Shown: positions 49,765 through 60,024 of the stretch, in pieces
How the letters are laid out: each line of letters opens with the position of its first letter
How positions within the stretch are numbered: position 1 is the stretch's first letter
Position numbers and translations under genes: made by a program
Assembly: GCF_010983895.1 (NCBI RefSeq)
Contig: NZ_CP048836.1
Span: 1,054,001-1,118,000 of the forward strand
Origin: Nitrogeniibacter mangrovi
GTDB lineage: Bacteria > Pseudomonadota > Gammaproteobacteria > Burkholderiales > Rhodocyclaceae
Direction of reading: 5' to 3'
DNA length: 64,000 bases
The notes under the pieces: model-generated
Database searches by the model: none
Seen by the model: only the letters and a program-made list of their open reading frames with translations
Told to the model about the DNA's origin: nothing

Positions 49765-49793
49765 CCCGGCTGCAGCGCAGCGGAATCCGGGGG
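49761..49793. repeat. REP-like imperfect palindrome
   Basis: GTAGCCCGG...CCGGGGG with GCAGCGCAGCGGAAT between resembles the dispersed proteobacterial repeat of the GTAGCCCGGAT-GCGCAGCG-ATCCGGG type. The GMC stop codon TAG lies inside it. Confidence 0.55.
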
Positions 49794-49927
49794 CAACGGT
49801 GGATCCACCGACGAACCCCGGCATCGGCCCCGCGACCTCGTTCGCGCTACACTACCCCTTCCATCGCTGACTATCATCCGGCCCACGCCGACCTTTCACC
49901 ACGAGGGGTTTCGAAGGAGACAGCACG

Positions 49928-50686
49928 ATGGCGACCTTGCAGGCACTGCTTTTCGACGTGGATGGCACGCTCGCGGACACCGAACGGGACGGCCACCGGC
50001 TGGCGTTCAACATGGCCTTCGCCGAGGCCGGCCTTGACTGGGTGTGGGACGAAGCCCTCTACGGCCAGCTGCTCGCCGTCACCGGCGGCAAGGAACGCAT
50101 CCGCTACTACCTCGATGCGTTCAACACCCACTTCCCCAGGCCGGACGATTTCGACGCCTTCGTCAAAGGCCTGCACGAAGCCAAGACCCGCTTCTACACC
50201 CAGCTGATGGCCGAAGGGAAAATCCCCCTGCGTCCGGGCGTGCAGAAACTCATCCACGAGGCCCGCGCCGCCGGCCTGCGCATGGCCATCGTCACCACCA
50301 CCACGCCGGCCAACGTCACCGCCTTGCTGGACAGCACCCTCGGGCCGGGAAGCGAAAGCTGGTTCGAAGTGATCGCCGCCGGCGACATCGTGCCGGCCAA
50401 GAAACCGGCGCCGGATATCTACGCGTGGGCGCTCAGGGAGATGAAGCTGTCACCGCAGGAGGCGATTGCGTTCGAGGACTCGGGCAACGGCGTGCGCTCG
50501 TCGGTGGGAGCCGGGGTGAAGACCATCGTGACCGTCAATGGCTACACGAAGGACGATGATTTTTCGGGGGCGGCGCTGGTGCTGGATCAGATCGGGGAAG
50601 CGGGCAATCCATACACCGTGATTGCCGGAGGTGGCGGGCGTGGGTATCTGGATCTGGGGGCGGTCGAGGCGGTGTTTGCCGGTTGA
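49928..50686 (+). CDS. CbbY-like HAD-family phosphatase
   Basis: 252 aa. HAD motif I is LLFDVDGTLADTERDGH, the alpha-helical cap follows, motif II is IVTTTT, motif III KKPAPDIYAWAL and motif IV FEDSGNGVRSSVGAG. The arrangement matches CbbY/beta-phosphoglucomutase-like phosphatases; CbbY proper dephosphorylates the Rubisco inhibitor xylulose-1,5-bisphosphate, but nothing else of the Calvin cycle is here except rpe and gph at a distance. GAAGGAGA precedes the ATG by about 8 nt. Single gene converging on recQ. Confidence 0.85.
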   Translation: MATLQALLFDVDGTLADTERDGHRLAFNMAFAEAGLDWVWDEALYGQLLAVTGGKERIRYYLDAFNTHFPRPDDFDAFVKGLHEAKTRFYTQLMAEGKIPLRPGVQKLIHEARAAGLRMAIVTTTTPANVTALLDSTLGPGSESWFEVIAAGDIVPAKKPAPDIYAWALREMKLSPQEAIAFEDSGNGVRSSVGAGVKTIVTVNGYTKDDDFSGAALVLDQIGEAGNPYTVIAGGGGRGYLDLGAVEAVFAG

Positions 50687-50716
50687 GATGGCGCAGTGCA
50701 ATCGTGCCGAGGTCAT

Positions 50717-50791
50717 ACGGCGGAAGGCGCTTCGCTTTTGGCTGCGCCGAAACGTCAGCCGGCCGCCGCCGGCTTCGTTTTCCGCCCTACG
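50717..50791. repeat. REP-like structured intergenic element
   Basis: GGCGGAA (50719-50725) pairs with TTCCGCC (50780-50786) around an inner hairpin AGCCGGC-CGCC-GCCGGCT (50757-50774), followed by CTACGG. It lies between the convergent HAD and recQ genes and may also stop transcription from both sides. Confidence 0.5.
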
Positions 50792-50793
50792 GA

Positions 50794-52584
<1,791 letters not shown>

Positions 52585-52633
52585 CGGGCGCTATTGTACC
52601 GGGGTGGTGAGCGTAGGTGCGGGGTGAGTCATA

Positions 52634-52673
52634 AACCCCATCCCCCTCCCAGCCTCCCCCTTGAAGGGGGAGG
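52634..52673 (+). repeat. 40-bp palindromic repeat, copy A
   Basis: AACCCCATCCCCCTCCCA followed by a perfect 10-bp hairpin CCTCCCCCTT-G-AAGGGGGAGG. It lies in the same orientation as copy C, and inverted to copy B 32 nt away. Confidence 0.85.
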
Positions 52674-52705
52674 GGTGGATCAGCCGGACTCGCAGGGCAT
52701 TGGCT

Positions 52706-52744
52706 CCCTCCCCTTCAAGGGGAGGGCTGGGGTGGGGATGGGTT
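52706..52744 (-). repeat. 40-bp palindromic repeat, copy B (3' end of DUF559 gene)
   Basis: Read on minus: AACCCATCCCCACCCCAG then hairpin CCCTCCCCTT-G-AAGGGGAGGG. It encodes the last residues (NPSPPQPSP) of the DUF559 frame, and its loop supplies the TGA stop. Confidence 0.9.
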
Positions 52745-53083
52745 GATTTCCCGGAAAATGCGCTCAAGCACCGCATCCGTCTGCATCAGCACCTCATTGT
52801 TCCAGAAGCGCAACACCCGGAAGCCGGCGCGTTCGAGTGCGCGTGTCCTTGCGGCATCGTGCTCGGCGTCTTCCGCGTGCTGTCCGCCATCCACCTCGAT
52901 CACCAACTTGAGCTCGAGACAAACGAAGTCGAGCACGTAGCCATTGAATGGATGTTGGCGACGGAATTTGACGGCCATTTGGCGGCTGCGCAGACCGTGC
53001 CACAACCTGCGTTCGGCATCGGTCATGCGCTTACGCAGTGCTTTGGCAAGGTGTTTGTTCCGGTGGGATGTTTGTCCTTGCAT
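52715..53083 (-). CDS. DUF559 (VSR/restriction-endonuclease-like) protein
   Basis: 122 aa from the ATG at 53083 (MQGQTSHRNKHLAKALRKRM). The nuclease-like core is TDAERRLWHGLRSRQ, VKFRRQHPFNGYVLDFVCLE, LKLVIEVDGGQHAEDAEHD and AGFRVLRFWNNEVLMQTDAV, with the E...D-x-D/E-x-D/G pattern of Vsr-type enzymes. The frame is open further upstream across repeat C, but the sequence there is repeat translation. It is bounded by inverted repeats B and C. Its function is unknown; an endonuclease role is inferred from fold. Confidence 0.85.
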   Translation of the reverse strand: MQGQTSHRNKHLAKALRKRMTDAERRLWHGLRSRQMAVKFRRQHPFNGYVLDFVCLELKLVIEVDGGQHAEDAEHDAARTRALERAGFRVLRFWNNEVLMQTDAVLERIFREINPSPPQPSP

Positions 53084-53095
53084 ATGGCATATATT

Positions 53096-53135
53096 AACCC
53101 CATCCCCACCCCGCCCCTCCCCTTGAAGGGGAGGG
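53096..53135 (+). repeat. 40-bp palindromic repeat, copy C (5' side of DUF559 gene)
   Basis: AACCCCATCCCCACCCCGCC followed by the hairpin CCCTCCCCTT-G-AAGGGGAGGG (53115-53135). It is nearly identical to copy B in inverted orientation; the hairpins face outward from the gene. Confidence 0.9.
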
Positions 53136-53275
53136 AGGTGAGTGCGGCCTCGTGGCCGATTCGGTGTTGGCCCACCCCGACCCGTCCAGTGCCGGCTTTG
53201 CACAGCCGGCCCGCTCAGTCGGCGCAAAGCGGCGCTTTGCGAAAGCCCGCCTTCGCCCCCTTGAACGGGAGGGAG
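53136..53275. repeat. Hairpin-rich non-coding stretch with degenerate repeat copy
   Basis: Contains perfect hairpins GCCGGCT-N6-AGCCGGC (53191-53210) and CGCAAAGC-GGC-GCTTTGCG (53223-53241), and a decayed repeat copy around CCCCCTTGAACGGGAGGG (53257-53274). No gene is evident. Confidence 0.55.
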
Positions 53276-53314
53276 CAGGTGCGCGTATGCTGCGTCGCGG
53301 ACTCCGTCTGGGCA

Positions 53315-53341
53315 CGAAAAAGGCGGCCCGTGGGCCGCCCG
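53315..53341 (-). terminator. Intrinsic terminator of cysK
   Basis: Read on minus: GGCGGCCC, 2-nt loop, GGGCCGCC followed by TTTTT, about 20 nt after the cysK stop. Confidence 0.85.
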
Positions 53342-53360
53342 TATTTTCCGCGGTCGGGGA

Positions 53361-54293
<933 letters not shown>

Positions 54294-54409
54294 GGTGGCG
54301 TTATCCGTTCGTTGTGGTCCACGTCTCCATTGTAGGTAGGGCGGTAGAACGGTCAAAGCGCATGCGGGAATATGCACATAACCGCCGGCCACGTGGGTCG
54401 CGGGGGGCC

Positions 54410-57400
54410 TCAGGCGCCGACGGTGACACGTCCGCGCAGGACGTCGTCCTCAAGGGCGTCGGGCCGCTGGGGGCGGCCGAAGCGGTAACCCTGGGCGAGG
54501 GAGCAGCCCATCAGGCGCAGGGCGCTGGCCTGGGCCGGGGTTTCGACGCCTTCGGCGAGCACCCGCATGCCGAGGCTGCGGCCCATGGCGAGCACGGCCT
54601 GGACGATGGCGCGGTCGTTGCCGTCGGCGGGCAGGCCGTCGATGAAGCTGCGGTCGATCTTGATGGTCTCGATGGGCAGGCGCTTGAGGTAGCTGAGCGA
54701 GGAGAAGCCGGTGCCGAAGTCGTCCAGCGACAGGCCGATGCCCATCTCGCGCAGGCCGTGCAGGGTGGCGATCGCCGGTTCGGCGTCCTTGAGAATGTCC
54801 GATTCGGTCACTTCGAGCTCGATCCATTCGGGCCGGCAGGCTTCCTCCTCGAGGATGGTGCACAGGGTCGAGAGGAAGTCCAACCGGCGCAGCTGGCGCC
54901 CGGAGACATTGACCGCGATGCGCGGTGGATTCAGGCCACGCTTGCGCCAGTCGACCGTCTGGCGTGCGGCCTGGCGCAACATGAATTCGCCGATGGCCAT
55001 GATCATCCCGGTGGCCTCGGCGACGGGGATGAACTCGGCGGGCGGGATCATGCCCTGTTCCGGGTCCGGCCAGCGGCACAGGGCTTCGAAGCCGGTGAGG
55101 GCGCCGTCGGCCAGACTGACCTGCGGCTGCAGCCACATCTCGAAGCGCGCCTGCTCGACGGCGCGGCGCAGTGCGGTCTCGAGCCGCATGCGGTGGCGCG
55201 CGGACTCGGTCTGTTGCTCCGAATAACGCTGGATGGTGTTGCGCCCCAGGTGCTTGGCCTGGTACATGGCCGTGTCCGCGTTGCGGATCAGCGCTTCCGG
55301 GTCGGTCCCGTCGCGCGGGAAGATGCTGATGCCCAGGCTGCCGCCGATGAAGAACTCCTGGTGGTCCAGGAGGATGGGCGGATTGAGGCAGGTGAGGATG
55401 CGCTCGGTGGCCTTCTCTGCCTGCAGGGTGTCCTCGATCTCTTCCATGAGGATGACGAATTCGTCACCCCCGAGGCGGGCGACGGTGTCCTCGTCGCGGA
55501 CGGTTTCGCGCAGGCGCTGGGCGACCTGCTTGAGCACCTTGTCGCCGATGGCGTGGCCGAAGGAGTCGTTGATGTCCTTGAACCGGTCCAGATCGAGAAA
55601 GGCGATGGCGACCATGCGATCGGCGCGCTGGGCGCGTTTGAGCGCGGTGCCGATGCGGTCGCCCAGCAGGATGCGGTTGGGCAGGCCGGTGAGCGCGTCG
55701 TGATGCGCCATGTGCTCGAGCTTGGCCTCGGTGTGCTTGACCGCCGAGATGTCGGAGAAGATGCCCAGGTAGTGGGCGACCTTGCCGTGCTCGTCGCGCA
55801 CCGGCGAGATGTTGAGCCACTCCGGATAGACGCGGCCGCTCTTGTCCCGGTTCCAGATTTCGCCCTGCCACAGGTCGGTGGCATTGACCGCGGCCCACAT
55901 GCGTTCGTAGAAGTCGCGGCCATGCCGGCCCGAGTGCAGGATGGAGGGTGTCTTGCCGACGGCCTCTTCGGCGCTGTAGCCGGTGATGCGGGTGAAGGCC
56001 GGGTTGACCATTTCGATGGTGCCGTCGGGCGCGGTGATGATGATGCCTTCGGCGGCATGTTCGAACACCTGCGCAGCCAGTTGCAGGCGGTCGCTGGTCT
56101 GGTGTTCCGCGGTCACCCGTCGGGCGATGCCGATGATGCCCAGCACGGTGCCGTCTTCCAGTCGCGCCGGGGCCTTCACGGTCTCGAGGATGTCGCTCGG
56201 CCCGTCCGCGTGGACGACCATCTCGGTCCGCCGGTTGGGCGTGGCGGTGGCCATCACCTGGGCGTCGACACGGCGGAAGTCCTCGGCCAGGTCGGTCGGG
56301 AAATGGTCGTAGTCGGTGGTGCCGATGATCTGCTCGCTGGACTTGCCCATCAGCTGCGTCATGGCGGTGTTGACCAGCTGGAAGCGGCCGTCCGTATCCT
56401 TGAAGAAGATCATGTCCGGGCTGGCGTTGATCAGCCCGGTGAGCAGCGCATGCTGCCGGGTCGTCTGCTCGAACAGCGCGCTGCGTTGCCGGTGGGCGCG
56501 CAGCAGGGCGAGCATCAGGGCGGCCATGACGATGAAGATGAGGAGCGATCCGGCGAACTGGTGCGGGTAGTCGCCGATCAGCGAGGGCGGCGGATCGAGC
56601 AGCTCCGGGTCCGGCGGCAGGGCGTCCCGGTCGATGTGCCAGCGTGCCAGTGCGGTGGCGTTGAAGACCGGGCGGTTGGGGCTGTCGTAGATGACCGGAA
56701 TGTCGCCGGCCGGTTTGCCGTCGAGAATCTCGGCGGCCATGGTGGCGGCGATCTGTCCGTGGATGCGGTGGCTCATGACCCAGCCACCGACGAAACCTTC
56801 CGCAATGCCATGCTCCCAGAGGTGGAAGATGGGGCCCTTGGCGTGTCCGAGCAGGAAGGCCGCGCCCTGTTCGAAGCGTTTGGTGTGGCCGGCCGAATCC
56901 TTGTAGGCGGACAGCAGCAGAATCGGCTCCGAGGGCGGAATGCGCTCGAGCGCCTGCCCGAGCGCCGACCAGGTCATCTGCTGAAGCAGGTAGGGCTTGA
57001 GGAACAGGCCTGGCACCGCCTCGCGGCTGCGCATCGCCGTGGCCAGGTCGGCCTGTCCGCCGGGCGACGCGTCGGCGATGACGTGCAGGGTGCGCGCTTT
57101 CGGCATGGCCTGGTGGATCAGCGCGATGGTGCGGGCGACGGAGACGTTTTCGACGATGCCGGTGACGTCGGGGCGGCGGTCGGCGGCACGGGCTGCTTCG
57201 GCATCGTTCACGCCGAGAAAGACGACGGGCGCATGGGCGAGCAGCTCGCCGTGCCCGAGCGCGAACTGGAACGCGGTGTCGTCCGCCGCGATCACCACCG
57301 CGGGTGGCGTGCGCCGGACCTGGAACGCGAGCCAGTCGGCGAAGCGCGCCAGATAGGCGGGCGAGCGCTCGAAGCGGGTGTGCATGTAGGCGATCGACAG

Positions 57401-57616
57401 ATGGACCGGGCGATCGCCGAAGCCCTTGCGCACCCCGTCGATGATCTTGGGTGAGGTGGGAAAACCGGGGTCGTAGGAGAGCAGCAGCAGGACTTCGGCT
57501 TCAGGCGCGGCGGCCGCCGGCGTCGCCTCGGTGCGGCCCGCGACGGCCATGGCCATGGCCAGCACGAGCCATCCGCGTGCGAGCAGGGTGAGGGCAGATC
57601 GGAAGCGTCCTGGCAT
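54410..57616 (-). CDS. Membrane sensor with periplasmic binding domain, two PAS, GGDEF and EAL domains
   Basis: 1068 aa. A signal/transmembrane start (residues 1-32), a periplasmic ABC-substrate-binding-like sensor (about 35-335; [20 protein letters not shown]), a transmembrane helix ([16 protein letters not shown]), two PAS domains ([20 protein letters not shown] and [20 protein letters not shown]), then GGDEF ([17 protein letters not shown]) and EAL ([33 protein letters not shown]). Both output motifs are intact, so it could make and/or break cyclic di-GMP. No ligand can be read from sequence. It is monocistronic, downstream of rfaE2 on the same strand. Confidence 0.93.
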   Translation of the reverse strand: MPGRFRSALTLLARGWLVLAMAMAVAGRTEATPAAAAPEAEVLLLLSYDPGFPTSPKIIDGVRKGFGDRPVHLSIAYMHTRFERSPAYLARFADWLAFQVRRTPPAVVIAADDTAFQFALGHGELLAHAPVVFLGVNDAEAARAADRRPDVTGIVENVSVARTIALIHQAMPKARTLHVIADASPGGQADLATAMRSREAVPGLFLKPYLLQQMTWSALGQALERIPPSEPILLLSAYKDSAGHTKRFEQGAAFLLGHAKGPIFHLWEHGIAEGFVGGWVMSHRIHGQIAATMAAEILDGKPAGDIPVIYDSPNRPVFNATALARWHIDRDALPPDPELLDPPPSLIGDYPHQFAGSLLIFIVMAALMLALLRAHRQRSALFEQTTRQHALLTGLINASPDMIFFKDTDGRFQLVNTAMTQLMGKSSEQIIGTTDYDHFPTDLAEDFRRVDAQVMATATPNRRTEMVVHADGPSDILETVKAPARLEDGTVLGIIGIARRVTAEHQTSDRLQLAAQVFEHAAEGIIITAPDGTIEMVNPAFTRITGYSAEEAVGKTPSILHSGRHGRDFYERMWAAVNATDLWQGEIWNRDKSGRVYPEWLNISPVRDEHGKVAHYLGIFSDISAVKHTEAKLEHMAHHDALTGLPNRILLGDRIGTALKRAQRADRMVAIAFLDLDRFKDINDSFGHAIGDKVLKQVAQRLRETVRDEDTVARLGGDEFVILMEEIEDTLQAEKATERILTCLNPPILLDHQEFFIGGSLGISIFPRDGTDPEALIRNADTAMYQAKHLGRNTIQRYSEQQTESARHRMRLETALRRAVEQARFEMWLQPQVSLADGALTGFEALCRWPDPEQGMIPPAEFIPVAEATGMIMAIGEFMLRQAARQTVDWRKRGLNPPRIAVNVSGRQLRRLDFLSTLCTILEEEACRPEWIELEVTESDILKDAEPAIATLHGLREMGIGLSLDDFGTGFSSLSYLKRLPIETIKIDRSFIDGLPADGNDRAIVQAVLAMGRSLGMRVLAEGVETPAQASALRLMGCSLAQGYRFGRPQRPDALEDDVLRGRVTVGA

Positions 57617-57702
57617 GGTCTCGAAGCGTGTTGCAATCGGCCGCGGGGCCGGCCGGGGGTGTCCCTTCCGGAATACAACGGGCCGCCAGGGGCTTTCTTG
57701 AG

Positions 57703-58188
57703 TCAGTGTGCGGCCTGGATGCGCGCGATCAGGCCGGTGGTGGAGCGCTCGTGTTCGAACGGGATGGCCAGGACGCGTCCGCCGGCGGCGGTCACCTCGG
57801 CGCCACCGACGATGTCCGCGACGGCCCAGTCGCCGCCCTTGACGAGGACGTCCGGGCGGCAGGCGAGGATCGTGTTCAGCGGCGTGTCCTCGTCGAACCA
57901 GGTCACCAGCGACACGCTCTCGAGCGCGGCGATCACCGCCAGGCGGTCTTCGAGGGCATTGACCGGGCGTGCCTCGCCCTTGCCCAGCCGGCGCACCGAG
58001 GCGTCGGTGTTCAGCGCCACCACCAGGGCCGCGCCGAGGGCGCGGGCCCGCGCCAGGCAGGTGACGTGGCCGCGATGGAGGATGTCGAAACAGCCGTTGG
58101 TGAACACCAGCGGGCGGGGCAGGGCCGCGAGCCGCGCGTCGAGCGTATCGGGCGGGCAGATCTTGGCCTCGAAGGCGGGGGCGTTCAT
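57703..58188 (-). CDS. rfaE2: D-glycero-beta-D-manno-heptose 1-phosphate adenylyltransferase
   Basis: 161 aa cytidylyltransferase-fold enzyme for ADP-heptose of the LPS core. The nucleotide motif is [20 protein letters not shown]; further family segments are [31 protein letters not shown] and [15 protein letters not shown], ending [13 protein letters not shown]. The kinase half (RfaE1) is a separate gene not seen here. ATG 58188 gives the usual length; an upstream in-frame start at 58224 is less likely. It follows the photoreceptor gene by 57 nt. Confidence 0.95.
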   Translation of the reverse strand: MNAPAFEAKICPPDTLDARLAALPRPLVFTNGCFDILHRGHVTCLARARALGAALVVALNTDASVRRLGKGEARPVNALEDRLAVIAALESVSLVTWFDEDTPLNTILACRPDVLVKGGDWAVADIVGGAEVTAAGGRVLAIPFEHERSTTGLIARIQAAH

Positions 58189-58245
58189 GGCAGGACGGGG
58201 CGGCGATGGAAGAGGCTCAAGCATACCCCACGCACCGCGTGGCGT

Positions 58246-59157
58246 TCACTCGCCGGCATGTCGAGCCCGCCATTGGCGCAGCGCTTCGGGAGCCTCGTCG
58301 ATGCGGTCGATGACCGTGATGCCGGGGGGCAGTCGCCGTTGCGCGGGGGCGCCCTGGCCGCCTGCCCACAGGGCGATGTGATCGGGCAGGCGGGTGCGCA
58401 GGGTGTTGAGCCCGTCGATCGCCTGGCGTGCGGGAAAGGCGCTGCTGAAGGACAGGGCGACGATGTCGAAGGCCCCTTCGATGGCCGCGCGTGCGATGTC
58501 GTCCAGCGGCGTACGCGTGCCCAGCGAAACGCAACAGGCGCCTTCGGGGACCAGCATGGCCTCGACCATGAGCAGGCCGAGCGCATGGGATTCCTCCGGC
58601 AGGGTGGTCAGCAGGATGCGCGGGACGCCGAGCGGGTTCGAGTGCTGGCCGATCGCGGCGCGCACGACGTTCTGGACCTGCTCGGTGTACAGATGTTCGT
58701 CCGATACCCGCAGTTCGCCACGAAACCAGGCCAGACCGACCTCGAGATTGAGCGGTGCGAGGGTCTCACCCACGAAGCGTTGCAGACCTTCGCGCAGCAG
58801 GCGCTGCTGAAGCGTCGTGCGCAGCGCGTCGCCGTTGCGCAGGGTGATCATGCCGACCAGCGACCTGAGCGCCTCGGACGCCGGGGGCGTGCCCGGCTCG
58901 CTCGCCAGGGTGTCGGCGACCAGCGCCTCGAGGGCGGCGTCGGAGGCCCCCACGATCTTGCCGGGGCGAAAGCCGAGGTCGAGCAGGCGGCGGATGGTGC
59001 GTAGCCGCACCACCTGTTCCGGCGGGTAGAGCCGTTCGCCGTTTTCGTCGCGCACCGGGGCGGGGAAGCGATAGCGGCGCTCCCACACGCGCAAGGTGTC
59101 CTTGGCGATACCCGTGTCGCGTTCGACGGCGGAAATGGACCAGAAAGGTTCGCTCAT
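58246..59157 (-). CDS. litR: MerR-type B12-binding photoreceptor repressor (CarH/LitR-like)
   Basis: 303 aa. An N-terminal MerR helix-turn-helix (SISAVERDTGIAKDTLRVWE, residues 7-26) is followed by a helical bundle and a C-terminal cobalamin-binding Rossmann domain. Two hallmarks of adenosylcobalamin light sensors are present: the Wx9EH motif (W144, E154, H155) and the lower-ligand motif ExHxxG (E189, H191, G194). Proteins of this family repress in the dark and release DNA when light breaks the cobalamin-carbon bond. It is divergent from the lipid/peroxidase operon, and palindromes in the gap overlap its own RBS, suggesting autorepression. Confidence 0.9.
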   Translation of the reverse strand: MSEPFWSISAVERDTGIAKDTLRVWERRYRFPAPVRDENGERLYPPEQVVRLRTIRRLLDLGFRPGKIVGASDAALEALVADTLASEPGTPPASEALRSLVGMITLRNGDALRTTLQQRLLREGLQRFVGETLAPLNLEVGLAWFRGELRVSDEHLYTEQVQNVVRAAIGQHSNPLGVPRILLTTLPEESHALGLLMVEAMLVPEGACCVSLGTRTPLDDIARAAIEGAFDIVALSFSSAFPARQAIDGLNTLRTRLPDHIALWAGGQGAPAQRRLPPGITVIDRIDEAPEALRQWRARHAGE

Positions 59158-59237
59158 TTTGTCCTGGACAAACAGTTGACGTTTTTACGGTGTGAGCCTA
59201 TCTTAGGCCCAACACGAATTTCTGTCTAGGACAAACA
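59158..59237. promoter_or_regulatory. Divergent control region with two operator-like palindromes and overlapping promoters
   Basis: Operator 1 is TTTGTCC-T-GGACAAA (59158-59172), next to the litR start. Operator 2 is TGTCTAGGACA (59223-59233), just before the small gene. A strong promoter reads right: TTGACG (59176-59181), 17 nt, TATCTT (59199-59204). On minus, TAGACA-17 nt-TAAGAT is a weaker divergent promoter sharing the same -10 area. Two sites flanking the promoters fit repression by the LitR-like protein. Confidence 0.75.
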
Positions 59238-59444
59238 ATGTACGCCTCCACTGCCTCCCCACGCCCCGGCCTGCGCTTCGTGCTCTTGCCTCTCTTGTTG
59301 TTGGCGGCCGTTGGCGCCACGAGTGTGACGAGCAAGATCTTCATGGCTTCCCGGCATGTCTCGGCCTCTCATGTTGTCCAGGACAAAACATGGCGACTGG
59401 CCGAGCACATCGAACTGCTCGAACGCATTCATCGGGGGTGGTGA
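59238..59444 (+). CDS. Small membrane-anchored protein at head of the light-regulated operon
   Basis: 68 aa. One hydrophobic segment (FVLLPLLLLAAVGATSV, about residues 14-30) follows a short basic N-terminus; the C-terminal half is polar (RHVSASHVVQDKTWRLAEHI). I recognise no family. ATG 59238 is the first start after the promoter and the TGA ends 2 nt before the peroxidase ATG. A third operator-like palindrome sits inside this gene, so part of the coding sequence may double as control DNA. Confidence 0.6.
   Translation: MYASTASPRPGLRFVLLPLLLLAAVGATSVTSKIFMASRHVSASHVVQDKTWRLAEHIELLERIHRGW
59374..59386. promoter_or_regulatory. Third operator-like palindrome, inside the small gene
   Basis: TTGTCC-A-GGACAA is a perfect palindrome sharing the TGTCC-GGACA half-sites of the two upstream sites, 61 nt before the peroxidase start. 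No promoter is obvious beside it. Confidence 0.55.
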
Positions 59445-59446
59445 TC

Positions 59447-60004
59447 ATGGTCCGGCGTGTGCTCTTGCTGATCGGCTCGCTGTGGCTGCTGCCCACGGCG
59501 CATGCGGCCTGCCCGGCGCTGCTGCAACAGCCGTTTCAACCCTTGCTCGGCGGTGAGGCGCAAAGCATGTGCCGCTTCGCCGGCCAGGTGGTGCTGGTGG
59601 TCAACACCGCCAGTCGCTGCGCCTTCACGCCCCAGTACGAAGGGCTCGAAGCGCTGTATCGGCGTTACAAGGCGCGCGGCTTCGTGATCGTGGGTTTTCC
59701 GTCGAACGACTTCGGTGCCCAGGAACCGGGCACGAACCACAAGATCGCGGACTTCTGCGAGACCACCTACGGGGTCGACTTTCCGCTCCAGGCCAAGACC
59801 CCGGTCACCGGGCCGGACGCGCATCCGCTCTATCAGGCCCTGCAGGCGCGCACCGGCGTCGCACCGGGCTGGAATTTCCACAAATACCTCATCGATGCGA
59901 CCGGCGGTCAGGTCGTCAGTTTTCCGAGCGAGGTGCGGCCGCGCTCGCGCCAGCTGACGGACCTGATCGAACGCTGGCTGGCAGCGCGCGATGCGACGCA
60001 GTGA
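59447..60004 (+). CDS. Exported glutathione peroxidase-family protein
   Basis: 185 aa with a signal peptide (VLLLIGSLWLLPTAHAACPA). The thioredoxin-fold GPx core has VVLVVNTASRCAFTPQYEGL with the peroxidatic Cys, GFPSNDFGAQEPGTNHKIAD and WNFHKYLIDATGGQVVSF. It reduces peroxides using thiols, here presumably in the periplasm. A second Cys in FCETTYGVDFPL is placed for the resolving role of thioredoxin-type enzymes. It begins 2 nt after the small gene and belongs to the light-regulated operon. Confidence 0.9.
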   Translation: MVRRVLLLIGSLWLLPTAHAACPALLQQPFQPLLGGEAQSMCRFAGQVVLVVNTASRCAFTPQYEGLEALYRRYKARGFVIVGFPSNDFGAQEPGTNHKIADFCETTYGVDFPLQAKTPVTGPDAHPLYQALQARTGVAPGWNFHKYLIDATGGQVVSFPSEVRPRSRQLTDLIERWLAARDATQ

Positions 60005-60024
60005 CACGGAGGGGAGCCATCGTC

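Noticed and set aside
52634-53135. Palindromic repeats A-C considered as a CRISPR array
   Set aside because: Only three copies in mixed orientation with unequal spacing and a gene between them.
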